Source of the DNA: Protonemura montana
Lineage: Eukaryota > Arthropoda > Insecta > Plecoptera > Nemouridae
Direction of reading: 5' to 3'
NCBI GenBank assembly: GCA_947568835.1
Contig: OX387606.1
Location: forward strand, 62,001 to 126,000
Length of the DNA: 64,000 nt
Positions 44,100 through 56,700 of this stretch are shown one piece after another. The first letter of the stretch is position 1, and every line of letters starts with the position of its first letter. The notes under the pieces were generated by a model. It saw only the letters and a list, made by a program, of their open reading frames with translations, searched no databases and had not been told where the DNA came from. The position numbers and the translations under genes were made by a program.

Positions 44100-44470
44100 C
44101 GAGTCGGCTACCCGTCAACTGGTCGCAAAATCAAATGACCGCAACCTCCTACCATTTGAAAACGCTATCAGCTGCACAATATGCAATCAGTTGAGTTCCC
44201 TATCAGATGAGTTTCCAGCCAGATGAATTTGCAATCAGCTAGCTGCTAGAAGCTCTGTCTGATGGAGAAGAGATAATTTGAATCTCCGACCAGTCGCACA
44301 AGTTGCCACTTGCACATGCCATCACTTGGATTTACTATCAGTTGAACATGCAACCAGCTGAAAACGCTATCGGCTGCACATCCTATCATTTGATTTTACT
44401 GTCAGCTGAACATGCAACCACCTGAGTTTGCTATCGGCTGAATAAGCGATCATTTGAACTTCCTATCAGT
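44100..44470. repeat. Degenerate repeat of ATCA..TG / E-box-like motifs
   Basis: About twenty CANNTG or near-CANNTG sites (CAACTG, CATTTG, CAGCTG, CAGTTG, CAGATG, CACTTG, CACCTG) occur every 12-16 bases, most preceded by TAT or CAA. The larger word CTATCAGCTGAACATGCAAC recurs in altered forms at about 27-bp steps. It reads as an old, decayed minisatellite, 440-810 bp upstream of the BUD13 ATG. Confidence 0.65.
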
Positions 44471-44699
44471 TAGTCCCCATCTTCCGTGGTGGGGGCGTCG
44501 CGTACTCAAGGAGGCCATGGAAGGGAGCCAATCAGAGATTAACGATATGCACGTAGTACAAATGTTATGCGACAGAGCGCAGCACTGTGTACAACCAAAA
44601 ATATTACATACTAAGCTGGCAAATAGTACTTCAGCTATGCACGGCGGGTTGCCGATCGTCAACACGCAAGTGCAATAGCCGAGGAAAGACAAAATATGC

Positions 44700-44860
44700 T
44701 TTTTTATTATTAACAACACTATAACCGTCTCAAAAATTGATGCCCAGACGCGTTTGTTTGTCCGCGTTTGGGCATCAATTTTTAGACGGTTATAGTGTTG
44801 TTAATAATAAAATACTCCGCGCTTCGCAAGCGTTTGCAATTTAAATAAGATTTCATCGTA
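44700..44860. repeat. Near-perfect inverted repeat of the SINE-like family
   Basis: Left arm 44702-44752 and right arm 44763-44812 pair over about 50 bp (TTATTAACAACACTATAACC against GGTTATAGTGTTGTTAATAA), with only a few mismatches and a ~10-base loop. The arms contain AAAATTGATGCCCA, and the right flank TTGCAATTTAA continues the body seen at 34595. It could form a strong hairpin. Confidence 0.85.
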
Positions 44861-44861
44861 A

Positions 44862-46349
44862 TACAAAATAGGCTGCCTGGGAATACTGACAGGTTTGTCC
44901 GAATCAAAGATATTGACATGTGACTGATTGTGGTCAAAATTTCCAACTATGAACAGAAGAAGCGAAGAGTGTCGGTATCAGAAGTCTCCGAGTCAAAGAT
45001 AATATTATGTCGTGTCAGTATTACCGTTACGACTAATTAACACAGTTAACAGAATTAAGAGGCTAAGATGCCACATCACATGCTAAAGTTTTGAAAGTCA
45101 TAGATATACATCACCGATGACCAATGACAGTCATTAGATTGCGACTGAAAGAATAATTATAAAATGCTCCTGGGATTGGTAGGTAAGGATCTATTCCATT
45201 TGATGAGTTTCTTGTTTCCAATCGGGTAATTGGAAATCTCCAGTAAATGTTTACTATAAACCCACGTTTGCTTTTCTAGAAAACGTATCCACGCCTTGCT
45301 GATAACTGATAGCAAAATGGATAAAATTTGCTAAAATTGCACCAACATTTGCATCAGCCGGTAACATTAACATAATTAGGCAATCTCCGGGAACGCAAGG
45401 TCCCAACCCCGATCAAAAATAATAGTTAACTGTGTAGACATATTCTATCGTAGATCGGCTTCCCGATCGAAATCCAGGCAGTAACCATAGTAAAAAGATT
45501 ATTAAAATGAACAAATAATGCGTAAAGACAATCTCAGCCGTTTGAAAGTCAGCAGTCCGCATTATTTTTTAATCTCTGGGATTATGTAAGCCAGGTGATG
45601 ACTCGGGTCTAGGTTCCTATCGATATTTTACACCTAGGTACACATTAATAGTGTGTGTCATTTGCTGAAATGACGTACCATCTGGACCAAAGACAATAGA
45701 TCACGGATCAAAACGAACGGATCAAGTTTTACGATTGTTTGTTTATTACCTAGTTTTGTTTAAATTCAATCATGATTCTGTAATCACTGTTTACGAAAAA
45801 ATCATTTAGTGGGCAGAATGTTTGTTATGTCCTTCTACTTAAATTTCCTTATTGAGCTATCGGAGGGTTTTGAGAATACTTTGCCCGTGTGATCAGATGT
45901 GAGGTTCACGTGATGAGCAGGGACTTAGATCTGGTACAGTCAAGCATTCAGGGTACCTAGACAAGGTAATTGTTACGTGACTTCGTCTTATAGCGCAGTA
46001 TTATAGGGAGGCATGTACGGATTTGCTCTCCAAAATGGCAAATGTGTAACAAGCTCTACAGCCTACAGGAGACAAAGGAGAGAATGTGATTTATTATCAT
46101 TCAATAGTTCAGATAATTTTCTAGAGTAGTTTTTTTTTTATTTTCGCTAAACTAAATATTGGAGGCGTGAGAGGAGGCGGCGTTTTTAGCACTCGTCATA
46201 AGACTAATGCAAAATAAAATATATATATCGCAAGATGACACTTCCATCCCAATCTGTAAAGTCCTTCAGCATGTAAATTAGATATGAAAACACAACCCAA
46301 ATAAAGAGAGATGTAAAACAGACGTTTTTTGAGGACTCCGTCCAGGATA
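44862..46349. other. No gene recognised
   Basis: Unique-looking AT-rich sequence without convincing ORFs, exons or repeats shared with the rest of the window. Confidence 0.5.
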
Positions 46350-47118
46350 TTTGTTCAAAATTCAAATCCTAATCCTATTGTGACACTTTGAGGGTGATTT
46401 GAAAGCGTTTTTTCGGTGAAATGTTGATAATTGTGTTTGCATCGTGGCTGGCGAGGCGATTTAAAGCCATGTCTTACAGCTCGATTTTTATTTGATTCAA
46501 AACTTGCCTTTAAATGACCTGCAGCAACTCGGTAATACTGTTCATGCATGCTGCATGCCTATGGAAGTTGTTGAAGAAATTGAGCGCAAACGCTGTTATT
46601 TAAGTTCGTTTTACGTGAAATTTGCAAAAATTTGTAATTTTGCAAAAAGTTTGACAGATGCATTCATCTGTTTGGTTTTTTAACCACAGCAAGGTGAACG
46701 AATTCATGAACTTATCTTTTCGGCAGTGCATTCAGGATATTTAAACGTCAAACGGGATGAGAACGTCAAATACTTTAAGAAATCAGTCAAACATTGCTGG
46801 AACTTATTTTAAATGTTACATGACTTCAGAGCACGACCCAATGTGACATTTCTACGGTGATTTGATGGGATTTTCATAATGAATTTTATTTAAAACTGGC
46901 TGGCAAGGAAAGATTTTGACAGTTCTCACTGGTCACTTTGGAATTCACAGAGTTTCCACAATGCAGTGACCACGAGTGACATAAGCGGCAAATTTCAAAT
47001 AAAAAAAAATGGGGGTACTGTATGGTATTGCATGGTACTTTTGGTTGTGGTCCCATTTAAACCAAAATGCCCACTCCCTCAAAATCTTAAGCGGCCGTTA
47101 CGCAGCGGGTACTGCTAG
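46350..47118 (+). repeat. Dispersed, diverged copy of the array element
   Basis: 5'-truncated copy starting at GTTCAAAATT and ending GCAGCGGGTACTGCTAG at 47118, followed by T. Internal deletion near 46927. It carries GTATGGTATTGCATGGTAC (about 47020), as do the 19889 and 21904 copies. It shows that the element also exists outside the array. Confidence 0.8.
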
Positions 47119-48214
47119 TACCATTCTGTAAGTAAAGTGATTAGGCGGCTAAACCAGGATAAAGTTTTGAACGATGAAACTCGTACCTGGGTTTATTTTT
47201 GGAATTGTGGCAAGTAAAGGAGTGAGGAAAACTTCTACTTGAAAGACAGCCGCTAAAAGCATTGCTTGTAAATGCAACAATAGTTATTACATTTTGAACC
47301 CTGTAAGGGAGGTGACTCTGACGTTGACGTTGACTCTCTCATGGTTAAAACACCGCCGACCCGACATTCCGTTGAGTAGTTTGAGGAGGGGGGGGGGGGG
47401 GGGGGGGGTACCAGTTTAGGAGGTGTACGAAAGTCACCCATCAAATACCTGACCCAGCGCAATGTTGCTTTACCTTATTGACCTCAATGACCGATGTTAT
47501 CTTTCTTGTGCTTAATTTAAGAGAATATCGTTCAATTAGATAAAGGCCAACAATCTTACTTTTAGAAGATACAACTGTCGATTACTGAGCATAAATGAAA
47601 GTTTACGCACCCAACCAAATATCAATGACAGGTGTGATCATTTTGATTTGCTTACATTGAAGAAGTCATGTTGACAATTAACATATTGACAATTTAACTT
47701 CTACTGCGAGTTACTTGCAAGAAAAATAGTTTTCTGACTGCACCCAAGTAATAATCAACCACCCAATCATCAATTTCTTTATCACAACAAATAGAACAAC
47801 TTTTAGACACAAACTCAAGAATTTGCTCAAATAAATTGGATTTACTTTTGCGGACAAATTTAAATCTATTTTATAGCGTTTAGCTCTTAAATGATAGAAA
47901 ATACCTATTATCACCTATAGGCTGGCAAGCTGATATTTTGCCCGCCTTGCCTAGATATTATATTTTTAACCTTTATTAAAATTCCTAAATCGCAGTAACC
48001 AGGGATACCGTGTGTTTCAGACATTGAAAATGTCGGCTGCAATTTTAGACAATTTGCTCTAATTTTGACAAAAATGATTGGTTGATTCTTATTTGAAATC
48101 GAACGAGGTTTTGCGGAATTGAAAGTAAAATGCAAAACATCGGAGGGAAAACACAGTCGCAAATCTATTTTTGTCCATATTTTGGGGATTTTCTGGTACA
48201 GTACAAAAGTGGCT
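47119..48214. other. No gene recognised; contains a 21-G homopolymer
   Basis: AT-rich apart from G21 at 47388-47408 and GTTGACGTTGACTC words at 47318-47336. No supported coding sequence. Confidence 0.5.
47388..47408 (+). repeat. Poly(G) run, 21 G
   Basis: Uninterrupted guanine homopolymer after TTTGAGGA, followed by TACCAG. Length is likely uncertain in the assembly. Confidence 0.9.
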
Positions 48215-48470
48215 TTATAAAGTCTGAAGCTTGAGCGTGGTGTCACTGCGATAATAAAATCACCAGAAACTCACCGATTTGATGCTCGATAAGTGAGAAA
48301 TTGGTAAAAATACGACAATTTTTCTCCATACCCAGCCTGGTCAAGATCACGCAGATGATTCCGAGAGCAGTGTTATTTGTGACTTTTATGCAAAACATTA
48401 ATAATTTTAACTTACTTTGCAAACTTTCAAGCTTCGAAACATGTCTTTACTTTTTTTTAATTCGATCAGG
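48215..48470 (+). repeat. Dispersed repeat family B, copy 3
   Basis: AAATACGACAATTTTTCTCC, CAGCCTGGTCAAGATCACGC and TTAACTTACTTTGCA match the copies at 11770 and 16190. Confidence 0.55.
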
Positions 48471-49046
48471 GACACTCAATCGAATCAAAATTGTGATTCA
48501 ATCGAGATTCACTATGCTTCCTGGGTTAAATTTTATAAACTAAAAACGCAATAACTTTTTTGTTTTAGATAATTAGGAGAGATTTTTATAATCAGCATGT
48601 AAAACAAACTTGCCGCTAGTGCCCCTTATAACTCTCGTTCGAACCACTCAACGTTTGCTCACTTTTAGGGTAGGTATACAATATTTTCACTTTTTAATTC
48701 TTCAATTTGTGCATCGTGATTGATTTCAAACTTTAATAACAACTTAAATCGACCAATTTTGTACACAGAATATTTTTTTTGTTTATATCTAACGTCACAA
48801 TTTATTTTTATATCAAATTTAAGTAAAAAAAAAAATTCAATCTTTAATTCACGAGAGGACATTAACGTCCTTTTGGACCTAGTGGAGGCCAGAAAGAGTG
48901 TGCTGGAATGTAGGAAAACCGGCGTCACTACATGGCGAGAAAAGGTAAGGTTTCGCCAAGTCTTTAAATGGTGACATAAACTCAATGTCAGAAATTTGGA
49001 AATATATTTTTTATGAACAACAATGATCACAGTGTGATCACAATGA
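48471..49046. other. No gene recognised
   Basis: AT-rich lead-in to the 53-bp satellite. Contains a palindromic TGATCACAGTGTGATCA at 49024-49040 at the array edge. Confidence 0.45.
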
Positions 49047-51925
49047 GTCAAAGTCACAGCGCTAATGTTAAACGTCCTGCCATTGAGTTTACAGGTTTAG
49101 TCAGAGTCACAGCGCTAATGTTAAACGTCCTGTCATTGGGTTTACAGGTTTAGTCCGAATCACAGCGCTAATGTTAAACGTCCTGCCATTGGGTTTACAG
49201 GTTTAGTCAGAGTCACAGCGCTAATGTTAAACGTCCTGCCATTGGGTTAACAGGTTTAGTCAGAGTAACAGCGCTAATGTTAAACGTCCTGCCATTGAGT
49301 TTACAGGTTTAGTCAGAGTCACAGCGCTCATGTTAAACGTCCTGCCATTGGGTTTACAGGTTTAGTCAAAATCACAGCGCTAATGTTAAACGACCTGCCA
49401 TTGGGTTTACAGGTTTAGTCAGAGTCACAGCGCTAATGTTAAACGTCGTGCCATTGGGTTTACAGGTTTAGCCAGAGTCACAGCGCTAATGTTAAACGTC
49501 CTGCCATTGGGTTTACAGGATTAATCAGAGTCACAGCGCTAATGTTAAACGTCCTGCCATTGGGTTTATAGGTTTAGTCAGTCACAGCGCTAATGTTGAA
49601 CGTCCTGCCATTGGGTTTACAGGTTTAGTCAGAGACACAGCGCTAATGTTAAACGTCCTGCCATTGGGTTAACAGGTTTAGTCAGAGTCACAGCGCTAAT
49701 GTTAAACGTCCTGCCATTGGGTTTACAGATTTAGTCAGAGTCACAGCGCTAATGTTAAACGTCGTGCCATTGGGTTTACAGGTTAAGTCAGTCACAGCGC
49801 TAATGTTAAACGTCCTGCCATTGAGTTTACAGGTTTAGTCAGAGTCACAGCGCTAATGTTAAACGTCGTGCCATTGGGTTTACAGGTTTAGCCAGAGTCA
49901 CAGCACTAATGTTAAACGTCCTGTCATTGAGTTTACAGGTTTAGTCAGAGTCACAGAGCTAATGTTAAACGTCCTGCCATTGGGTTTACAGGTTTAGTCA
50001 GAGTCACAGCGCTTATGTTAAACGTCCTGCCATTGGGTTTACAGGTTTAGTCAGAGTCACAGCGCTAATGTTAAACGTCCTGCCATTGGGTTTACAGGTT
50101 TAGTCAGAGTTACAGCGCTAATGTTAAACGTCCTGCCATTGGGTTTACAGGTTTAGTCAGAGTCACAGCGCTAATGTTAAACGTCCTGTCATTGAGTTTA
50201 CAGGTTTAGTCAGAGTCACAGAATTAATGTAAAACGACCTGCCATTGGGTTTACAGGTTTAGTCAGAGTCACAGCGCTAATGTTAAACGTCCTGCCATTG
50301 GGTTTACAGGTTTAGTCAGAGTCACAGCGCTAATGTTAAACGTCCTGCCTTCAGGTTTACAGGTTTAGTCAGAGTCACAGCGCTAATGTTAAACGTCCTG
50401 TCATTGGGTTTACAGGTATAGTCAGAGTCACAGCGCTAATGTTAAACGTCCTGCCATTGGGTTTACAGGTTTAGTCAGAGTCACAGCGCTTATGTTAAAC
50501 GTCCTGTCATTGGGTTTACAGGTTTAGTCAGAGTCACAGCGCTAATGTTAAACGTCCTGCCATTGAGTTTACAGGTTTAGTCAGAGTCACAGCGCTAATG
50601 TTAAACGTCCTGTCATTGAGTTTACAGGTTTAGTCAGAGTCACAGCGCTAATGTTAAACGTCCTGTCGTTGGGTTTACAGGTTTAGCCAGAGTCACAGCG
50701 CTTATGTTAAACGTCCTGTCATTGAGTTTACAGGTTTAGTCAGAGTCACAGCGCTTATGTTAAACGTCCTGTCATTGGGTTTACAGGTTTAGTCAGAGTC
50801 ACAGCGCTAATGTTAAACGTCCTGTCATTGAGTTTACAGGTTTAGTCAGAGACACAGCGCTAATGTTAAACGTCCTGTCATTGGGTTTACAGGTTAAGTC
50901 AGAGTCACAGCGGTAATGTTAAACGTCCTGTCATTGGGTTTACAGGTTTAGTCAGAGTCACAGCGCTAATGTCAAACGTCCTGTCATTGGGTTTACAGGT
51001 TTAGTCAGAGTCACAGCGCTAATGTTAAACGTCCTGTCATTGAGTTTACAGGTTTAGTCAGAGTCACAGCGCTAATGTTAAACGTCCTGTCATTGGGTTT
51101 ACAGGTTAAGTCAGAGTCACAGCGCTAATGTTAAACGTCCTGCCATTGGGTTTACAGGTTAAGTCAGAGTCACAGCGCTAATGTTAAACGTCCTGCCATT
51201 GGGTTTACAGGTTAAGTCAGAGTCACAGCGCTAATGTTAAACGTCCTGTCATTGGGTTAACAGGTTTAGTCAGAGTCACAGCGCTAATGTTGAACGTCCT
51301 GCCATTGGGTTTACAGGTTTAGTCAGAGACACAGCGCTAATGTTAAACGTCCTGCCATTGGGTTTACAGGTTTAGTCAGAGTCACAGCGCTAATGTTAAA
51401 CGTCCTGTCATTGGGTTTACAGGTTAAGTCAGAGTCACAGCGCTAATGTTAAACGTCCTGTCATTGGGTTTACAGGTTAAGTCAGAGTCACAGCGCTAAT
51501 GTTAAACGTCCTGTCATTGGGTTAACAGGTTTAGTCAGAGTCACAGCGCTAATGTTAAACGTCCTGTCATTGGGTTTACAGGTTTAGTCAGAGTCACAGC
51601 GCTAATGTTAAACGTCCTGTCATTGGGTTTACAGGTTTAGTCAGAGTCACAGCGCTAATGTTGAACGTCCTGCCATTGGGTTTACAGGTTTAGTCAGAGA
51701 CACAGCGCTAATGTTAAACGTCCTGCCATTGGGTTTATAGGTTTAGTCAGTCACAGCGCTAATGTTAAACGTCCTGCAATTGGGTTTATAGGTTTAGTCA
51801 GAGTCACAGCGCTAATGTTAAACGTCCTGTCATTGGGTTTACAGGTTAAGTCAGAGTCACAGCGCTAATGTTAAACGTCCTGCCATTGGGTTTATAGGTT
51901 TAGTCAGAGTCACAGCGCTAATGTT
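49047..51925 (+). repeat. 53-bp satellite, about 54 copies
   Basis: The unit contains GTCAGAGTCACAGCGCTAAT, then GTTAAACGTCCTG and GTTTACAGGTTTA, period 53 bp. Variants: CCATTGGG or TCATTGAG/TCATTGGG, GCTTATG for GCTAATG, GGTTAAG for GGTTTAG, and units lacking AGAG. The TCATT forms cluster between 50300 and 51850. The array is cut sharply after ...GCTAATGTT at 51925. Because the period is not a multiple of three, frames break and coding is ruled out. Confidence 0.95.
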
Positions 51926-52847
51926 CGCAGGCTAGGTGCCAAGTATTGGAACTGGTCTTGTCACGTCAATAACAAGGCGTGTAATGAGTCATAAGCATGA
52001 CGTATTTCATCAAGAATAACCAAATATCGATTTTATAAAATTCTTTAACAATTTCTATGCCGACTCTGAGTCACTCAAGGTCTGTGTTATAATGTTTAAT
52101 TATACAGCTTGTTTATCAAGAAGCCCAGCGCCTTGTTGATAACAGTTGATATAGAACACCACAAAGCAATTAAGTACAATCGCGCTCAGATATTGCTTTT
52201 AAGCAAGCAATACTTTTTTTTTTAGTTTTTCACATTTTTTAACATTGACATTTTTGACTCAAATTAATTTAATGTTTGACGATTGATTGTTGGAGTTAAA
52301 TGGCGCACTGTTATGACAACTGGCCATGCGGCAGTAGTCTAATGGTGACGGGGAATGAATTGAAGATGATGAGGATGATGATGAACCTAACCTAGCCTAG
52401 AAGTGAGGAGGAGAATCGTGGTGTCAGCACGTAGCCTACTCCTGTTGAAGAGCACCAAGAGGACCACCGGCTTAACGTCCCTTCCAAAGCACGGGCCAAG
52501 TTCCTTAATTTCAGACCAGGAATTGTAAAATAATTTCTTTTGTGCATGAAAACAAAAGCAATGTCTTACAGTCCCAGAGAGCGGGATTGTGTCTTGCTGG
52601 TATCACAACTGCTAGTGGTCAATGATTCAATGTTGGGTCCCCTTGAAGGAACCTCGGGGACCTACTCACGTCTGTATGTATGTTAATGCTAGCCAAGATC
52701 CTCGTGCTCCTGTCTTTACAAAGACTTCTGTCGCCCATTGTTTAAAGAGTTGAAGATTCTGACAGTAACATGTTTGTATATTAACATTTGTATTGCTTCT
52801 ATTGTTAATAATAAATCGTTGATCGAGGACTTGCCGAGCCAACAATT
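51926..52847. other. No gene recognised
   Basis: Mixed sequence between the 53-bp satellite and a LINE remnant; a short GATGAGGATGATGATGA run at 52369-52385. Nothing coding was recognised. Confidence 0.45.
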
Positions 52848-53005
52848 GGAACTAGAAACAAGGATAACCTTGCCCTCGCTTGGCACCGATTGATAATGTT
52901 TACCAATGACCCAGTCTATGCAGGATATACACTTTGTAACGCACTGCCTTGTCATATCAATATTGCAAGCAAGCTAAGATTAAAATCCAAATTAAAAGAT
53001 TTCCT
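52848..53005 (+). pseudogene. LINE C-terminal remnant
   Basis: TRNKDNLALAWHR, stop-containing middle, then VYAGYTLCNALPCHINIASK and LRLKSKLKDFL followed by TAA. This matches the last ~50 residues of the RNase H-less LINEs (compare IYNGLPNHLKTL ... IKNYL at 42970-43050). Old fragment. Confidence 0.65.
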
Positions 53006-53439
53006 TTAAATAACTGCTTCTTTAAGTAATATTGGTAGCTGATTTCACCAACACCAAGATAAACTCGGCTGATGTTCGGTTTAAACGTCAAGTGTTTATA
53101 TGTGTTTTTACTGATTTAATGGTATTTTAGAGATGATAAAAAAGATAACTACACAAATACTGAAAAAACCCTAAAAATTAAGCATTAAAATGTTGTGTTA
53201 TTCCAAAAAAACACTCTGCTCTTCAATGTATTTTTTTATTTTGTAGAATTTTGATTAAAATCCGATTTTTTCAATGAGAAAAAGTAATGACATACTAAAT
53301 TGTATTATATTTCTTTATTGAAAAACACTGCCAATTGATTCCTGTGCTAAAACATTTTCCAGTGGTGCAAATAAGACCGTAGTAACATTTCTAAAGAATG
53401 TAAAAAAATAAAAATAAAATAAAACAGTTGGCAATCAAG

Positions 53440-53730
53440 AGTGTGAGTGTGAGTCTGATCGAGGGTAGACGTGTGAGCAGGTAGCTCCCGTTATTAACTG
53501 CGATGGTAGATACTTGTACTTGGCGGGCAAGGGTTGGCCTGTGGGCCGGCAAAACGCGCGGTGTTCGTGCCTCGAACTCGTGCAGCAGTGAAAAGTTCAA
53601 TCCAATCTTGTGTTATGTGCTATGATTTACTCTTATATCAGTGTTGTTGGTGATTGGAGGGGTAGAAATCAACACTGGGCCCACAACCGACAAGAAGCAA
53701 GATGCCACTATGGCAAAAGTGAGCCACAAG
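53440..53730 (+). pseudogene. LINE 5' end fragment with a 2A-like peptide motif
   Basis: A GC-richer stretch (53440-53600) leads into an open frame VLLVIGGVEINTGP at 53641-53682, then TTDKKQDATMAKVSHK. Hydrophobic run plus G-V-E-x-N-x-G-P is the form of the 2A-like motif found at the start of LINE proteins in several animals (consensus D-x-E-x-N-P-G-P). Here N-P-G-P reads N-T-G-P, which should abolish 2A activity. A TGA lies upstream in the same frame. Homology stops where the 36-bp satellite starts. Confidence 0.5.
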
Positions 53731-56700
53731 TCTTTCCATCACAGCCTGGTCATCAACTTCATGATTGCTTTCCATCACAGCCTGGTCATCAACTCCATGA
53801 TTTCTTTCCATCACAGCCTGGTCATCAACTCCATGATTTCTTTCCATCACAGCCTGGTCATCAACTTCATGATTTCTTTCCATCACAGCTTGGTCATCAA
53901 CTTCATGATTTCTTTCCATCACAGCCTGGTCATCAACTTCATGATTTCTTTTCATCACAGCCTGGTCATCAACTCCATGATTTCTTTCCATCACAGCCTG
54001 GTCATCAACTCCATGATTTCTTTCCATCACAGCCTGGTCATCAACTCCATGATTTCATTCCATCACAGCCTGGTCATCAACTTCATGATTTCATTCCATC
54101 ACAGCCTGGTCATCAACTCCATGATTTCATTCCATCACAGCCTGGTCGTCAACTCCATGATTTCATTCCATCACAGCCTGGTCATCAACTTCATGATTTC
54201 ATTCCATCACAGCCTGGTCATCAACTCCATGATTTCATTCCATCACAGTCTGGTCATCAACTTCATGATTTCTTTCCATCACAGCCTGGTCATCAACTCC
54301 ATGATTTCTTTCCATCACAGCCTGGTCATCAACTTCATGATTTCTTTCCATCACAGCCTGGTCATCAACTTCATGATTTCTTTCCATCACAGCCTAGTCA
54401 TCAACTTCATGATTTCTTTCCATCACAGCCTAGTCATCAATTTCATGATTTCTTTCCATCACAGCCTGGTCATCAACTTCATGATTTCTTTCCATCACAG
54501 CCTGGTCATCAACTTCATGATTTCTTTCCATCACAGCCTGGTCATCAACTTCATGATTTTTTTCCTTCACATCCTGGTCATCAACTTCATGATTTCTTTC
54601 CATCACAGCCTGGTCATCAACTTCATGATTTCTTTCTATCACAGCCTGGTCATCACCTTCATGATTTCTTTCCATCACAGCCTGGTCATCAACTTCATGA
54701 TTTCTTTCCATCACAGCCTGGTCATCAACTTCATGATTTCTTTCCATCACAGCCTGGTCATGAACTTCATGATTTCTTTCCATCACAGCCTGGTCATCAA
54801 CTTCATGATTTCTTTTCAACACAACCTGGTCATCAACTTCATGATTTCTTTCCATCACAGTCTGGTCATCAACTCCATGATTTCTTTCCATCACAGCCTG
54901 GTCATCAACTTCATGATTTCTTTCCATCACAGCCTGGTCATCAACTTCATGATTTCTTACCATCACAGCCTGGTCATCGACTTCCTGATTTCTTTCCATC
55001 ACAGCCTGGTCATCAACTTCATGATTTCTTTCCATCACAGCCTGGTCATCAACTTCATGATTACTTTCCATCACAGCCTGGTCATCAACTTCATGATTTC
55101 TTTCCATCACAGCCTGGTCATCAACTTCATGATTTCTTTCCATCACAACCTTGGCATCAACTTCATGATTTCTTACCATCACAGCCTGGTCATCAACTTC
55201 ATGATTTCTTTCCATCACAGCCTGGTCACCAACTTCATGATTTCTTTCCATCACAGCCTGGTCATCAACTTCATGATTTCTTTCCATCACAGCCTGGTCA
55301 TCAACTTCATGATTTCTTTCCATCACAGTCTGGTCATCAACTCCATGATTTCTTTCCATCACAGCCTGGTCATCAACTCCATGATTTCTTTCCATCACAG
55401 CCTGGTCATCAACTCCATGATTTCTTTCCATCACAGCCTGGTCATCAGCTTCATGATTTCTTTCCATCACAGCCTGGTCATCAACTTCATGATTTCTTTC
55501 CATCACAGCCTGGTCATCAACTTCATGATTTCTTTCCATCACAGCCTGGTCATCAACTTCATGATTTATTTCTATCACAGCCTGGTCATCAACTTCATGA
55601 TTTCATTCCATCACAGCCTGGTCATCAACTTCATGATTTCTTTCCATCACAGCCTGGTCATCAACTTCATGATTTCTTTCCATCACAGCCTGGTCATCAA
55701 CTTCATGATTTCTTTCCATCACAGCCTAGTCATCAACTCCATGATTTCTTTCCATCACAGCCTGGTCATCAACTTCATGATTTCTTTCCATCACAGCCTG
55801 GTCATCAACTTCATGATTTCTTTCCATCACAGTCTGGTCATCAACTTCATGATTTCTTTCCATCACAGCCTGGTCATCAACTTCATGATTTCTTTCCATC
55901 ACAGCCTGGTCATCAACTTCATGATTTCTTTCCATCACAGCCTGGTCATCAACTTCATGATTTCATTCCATCACAGCCTGGTCATGAACTTCATGATTTC
56001 TTTCCATCACAGCCTGGTCATCAACTTCATGATTTCTTTCCATCACAGCCTGGTCATCAGCTTCATGATTTTTTTCCATCACAGCCTGGTCATCAACTTC
56101 ATGATTTCTTTCCATTACAGCCAGGTCATCAACTTCATGATTTCTTTCCATCACAGCCTAGTCATCAACTTCATGATTTCTTTCCATCACAGCCTGGTCA
56201 TCAACTTCATGATTTCTTTCCATCACAGCCTGGTCATCAACTTCATGATTTCTTTCCATCACAGCCAGGTCATCAACTCCATGATTTCATTCCATCACAG
56301 CCTGGTCATCAGCTTCATGATTTCTTTCCATCACAGCCTGGTCATCAACTTCATGATTTCATTCCATCACAGCCTGGTCATCAGCTTCATGATTTCTTTC
56401 CATCACAGCCTGGTCATCAACTCCATGATTTCATTCCATCACAGCCTGGTCATCAACTTCATGATTTCTTTACATCACAGCCTGGTCATCAACTTCATGA
56501 TTTCTTTCCATCACAGCTTGGTCATCAACTCCATGATTTCTTTCCATCACAGCCTGGTCATCAACTTCATGATTTCTTTCCATCACAGCCTGGTCATCAA
56601 CTTCATGATTTCTTTCCATCACAGCCTGGTCATCAACTTCATGATTTCTTTCCATCACAGCCTGGTCATCAACTTCATGATTTATTTCCATCACAGCTTG

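Noticed and set aside
44450..44719. 89-codon minus-strand ORF with cysteines near the hairpin
   Set aside because: No recognisable domain, overlaps the E-box-like degenerate repeat, and lacks splice context of ELP1 or BUD13.
49047..51925. Regular repeat array considered as a CRISPR-like structure
   Set aside because: The whole 53-bp period is conserved with no unique spacers, and the context is eukaryotic.
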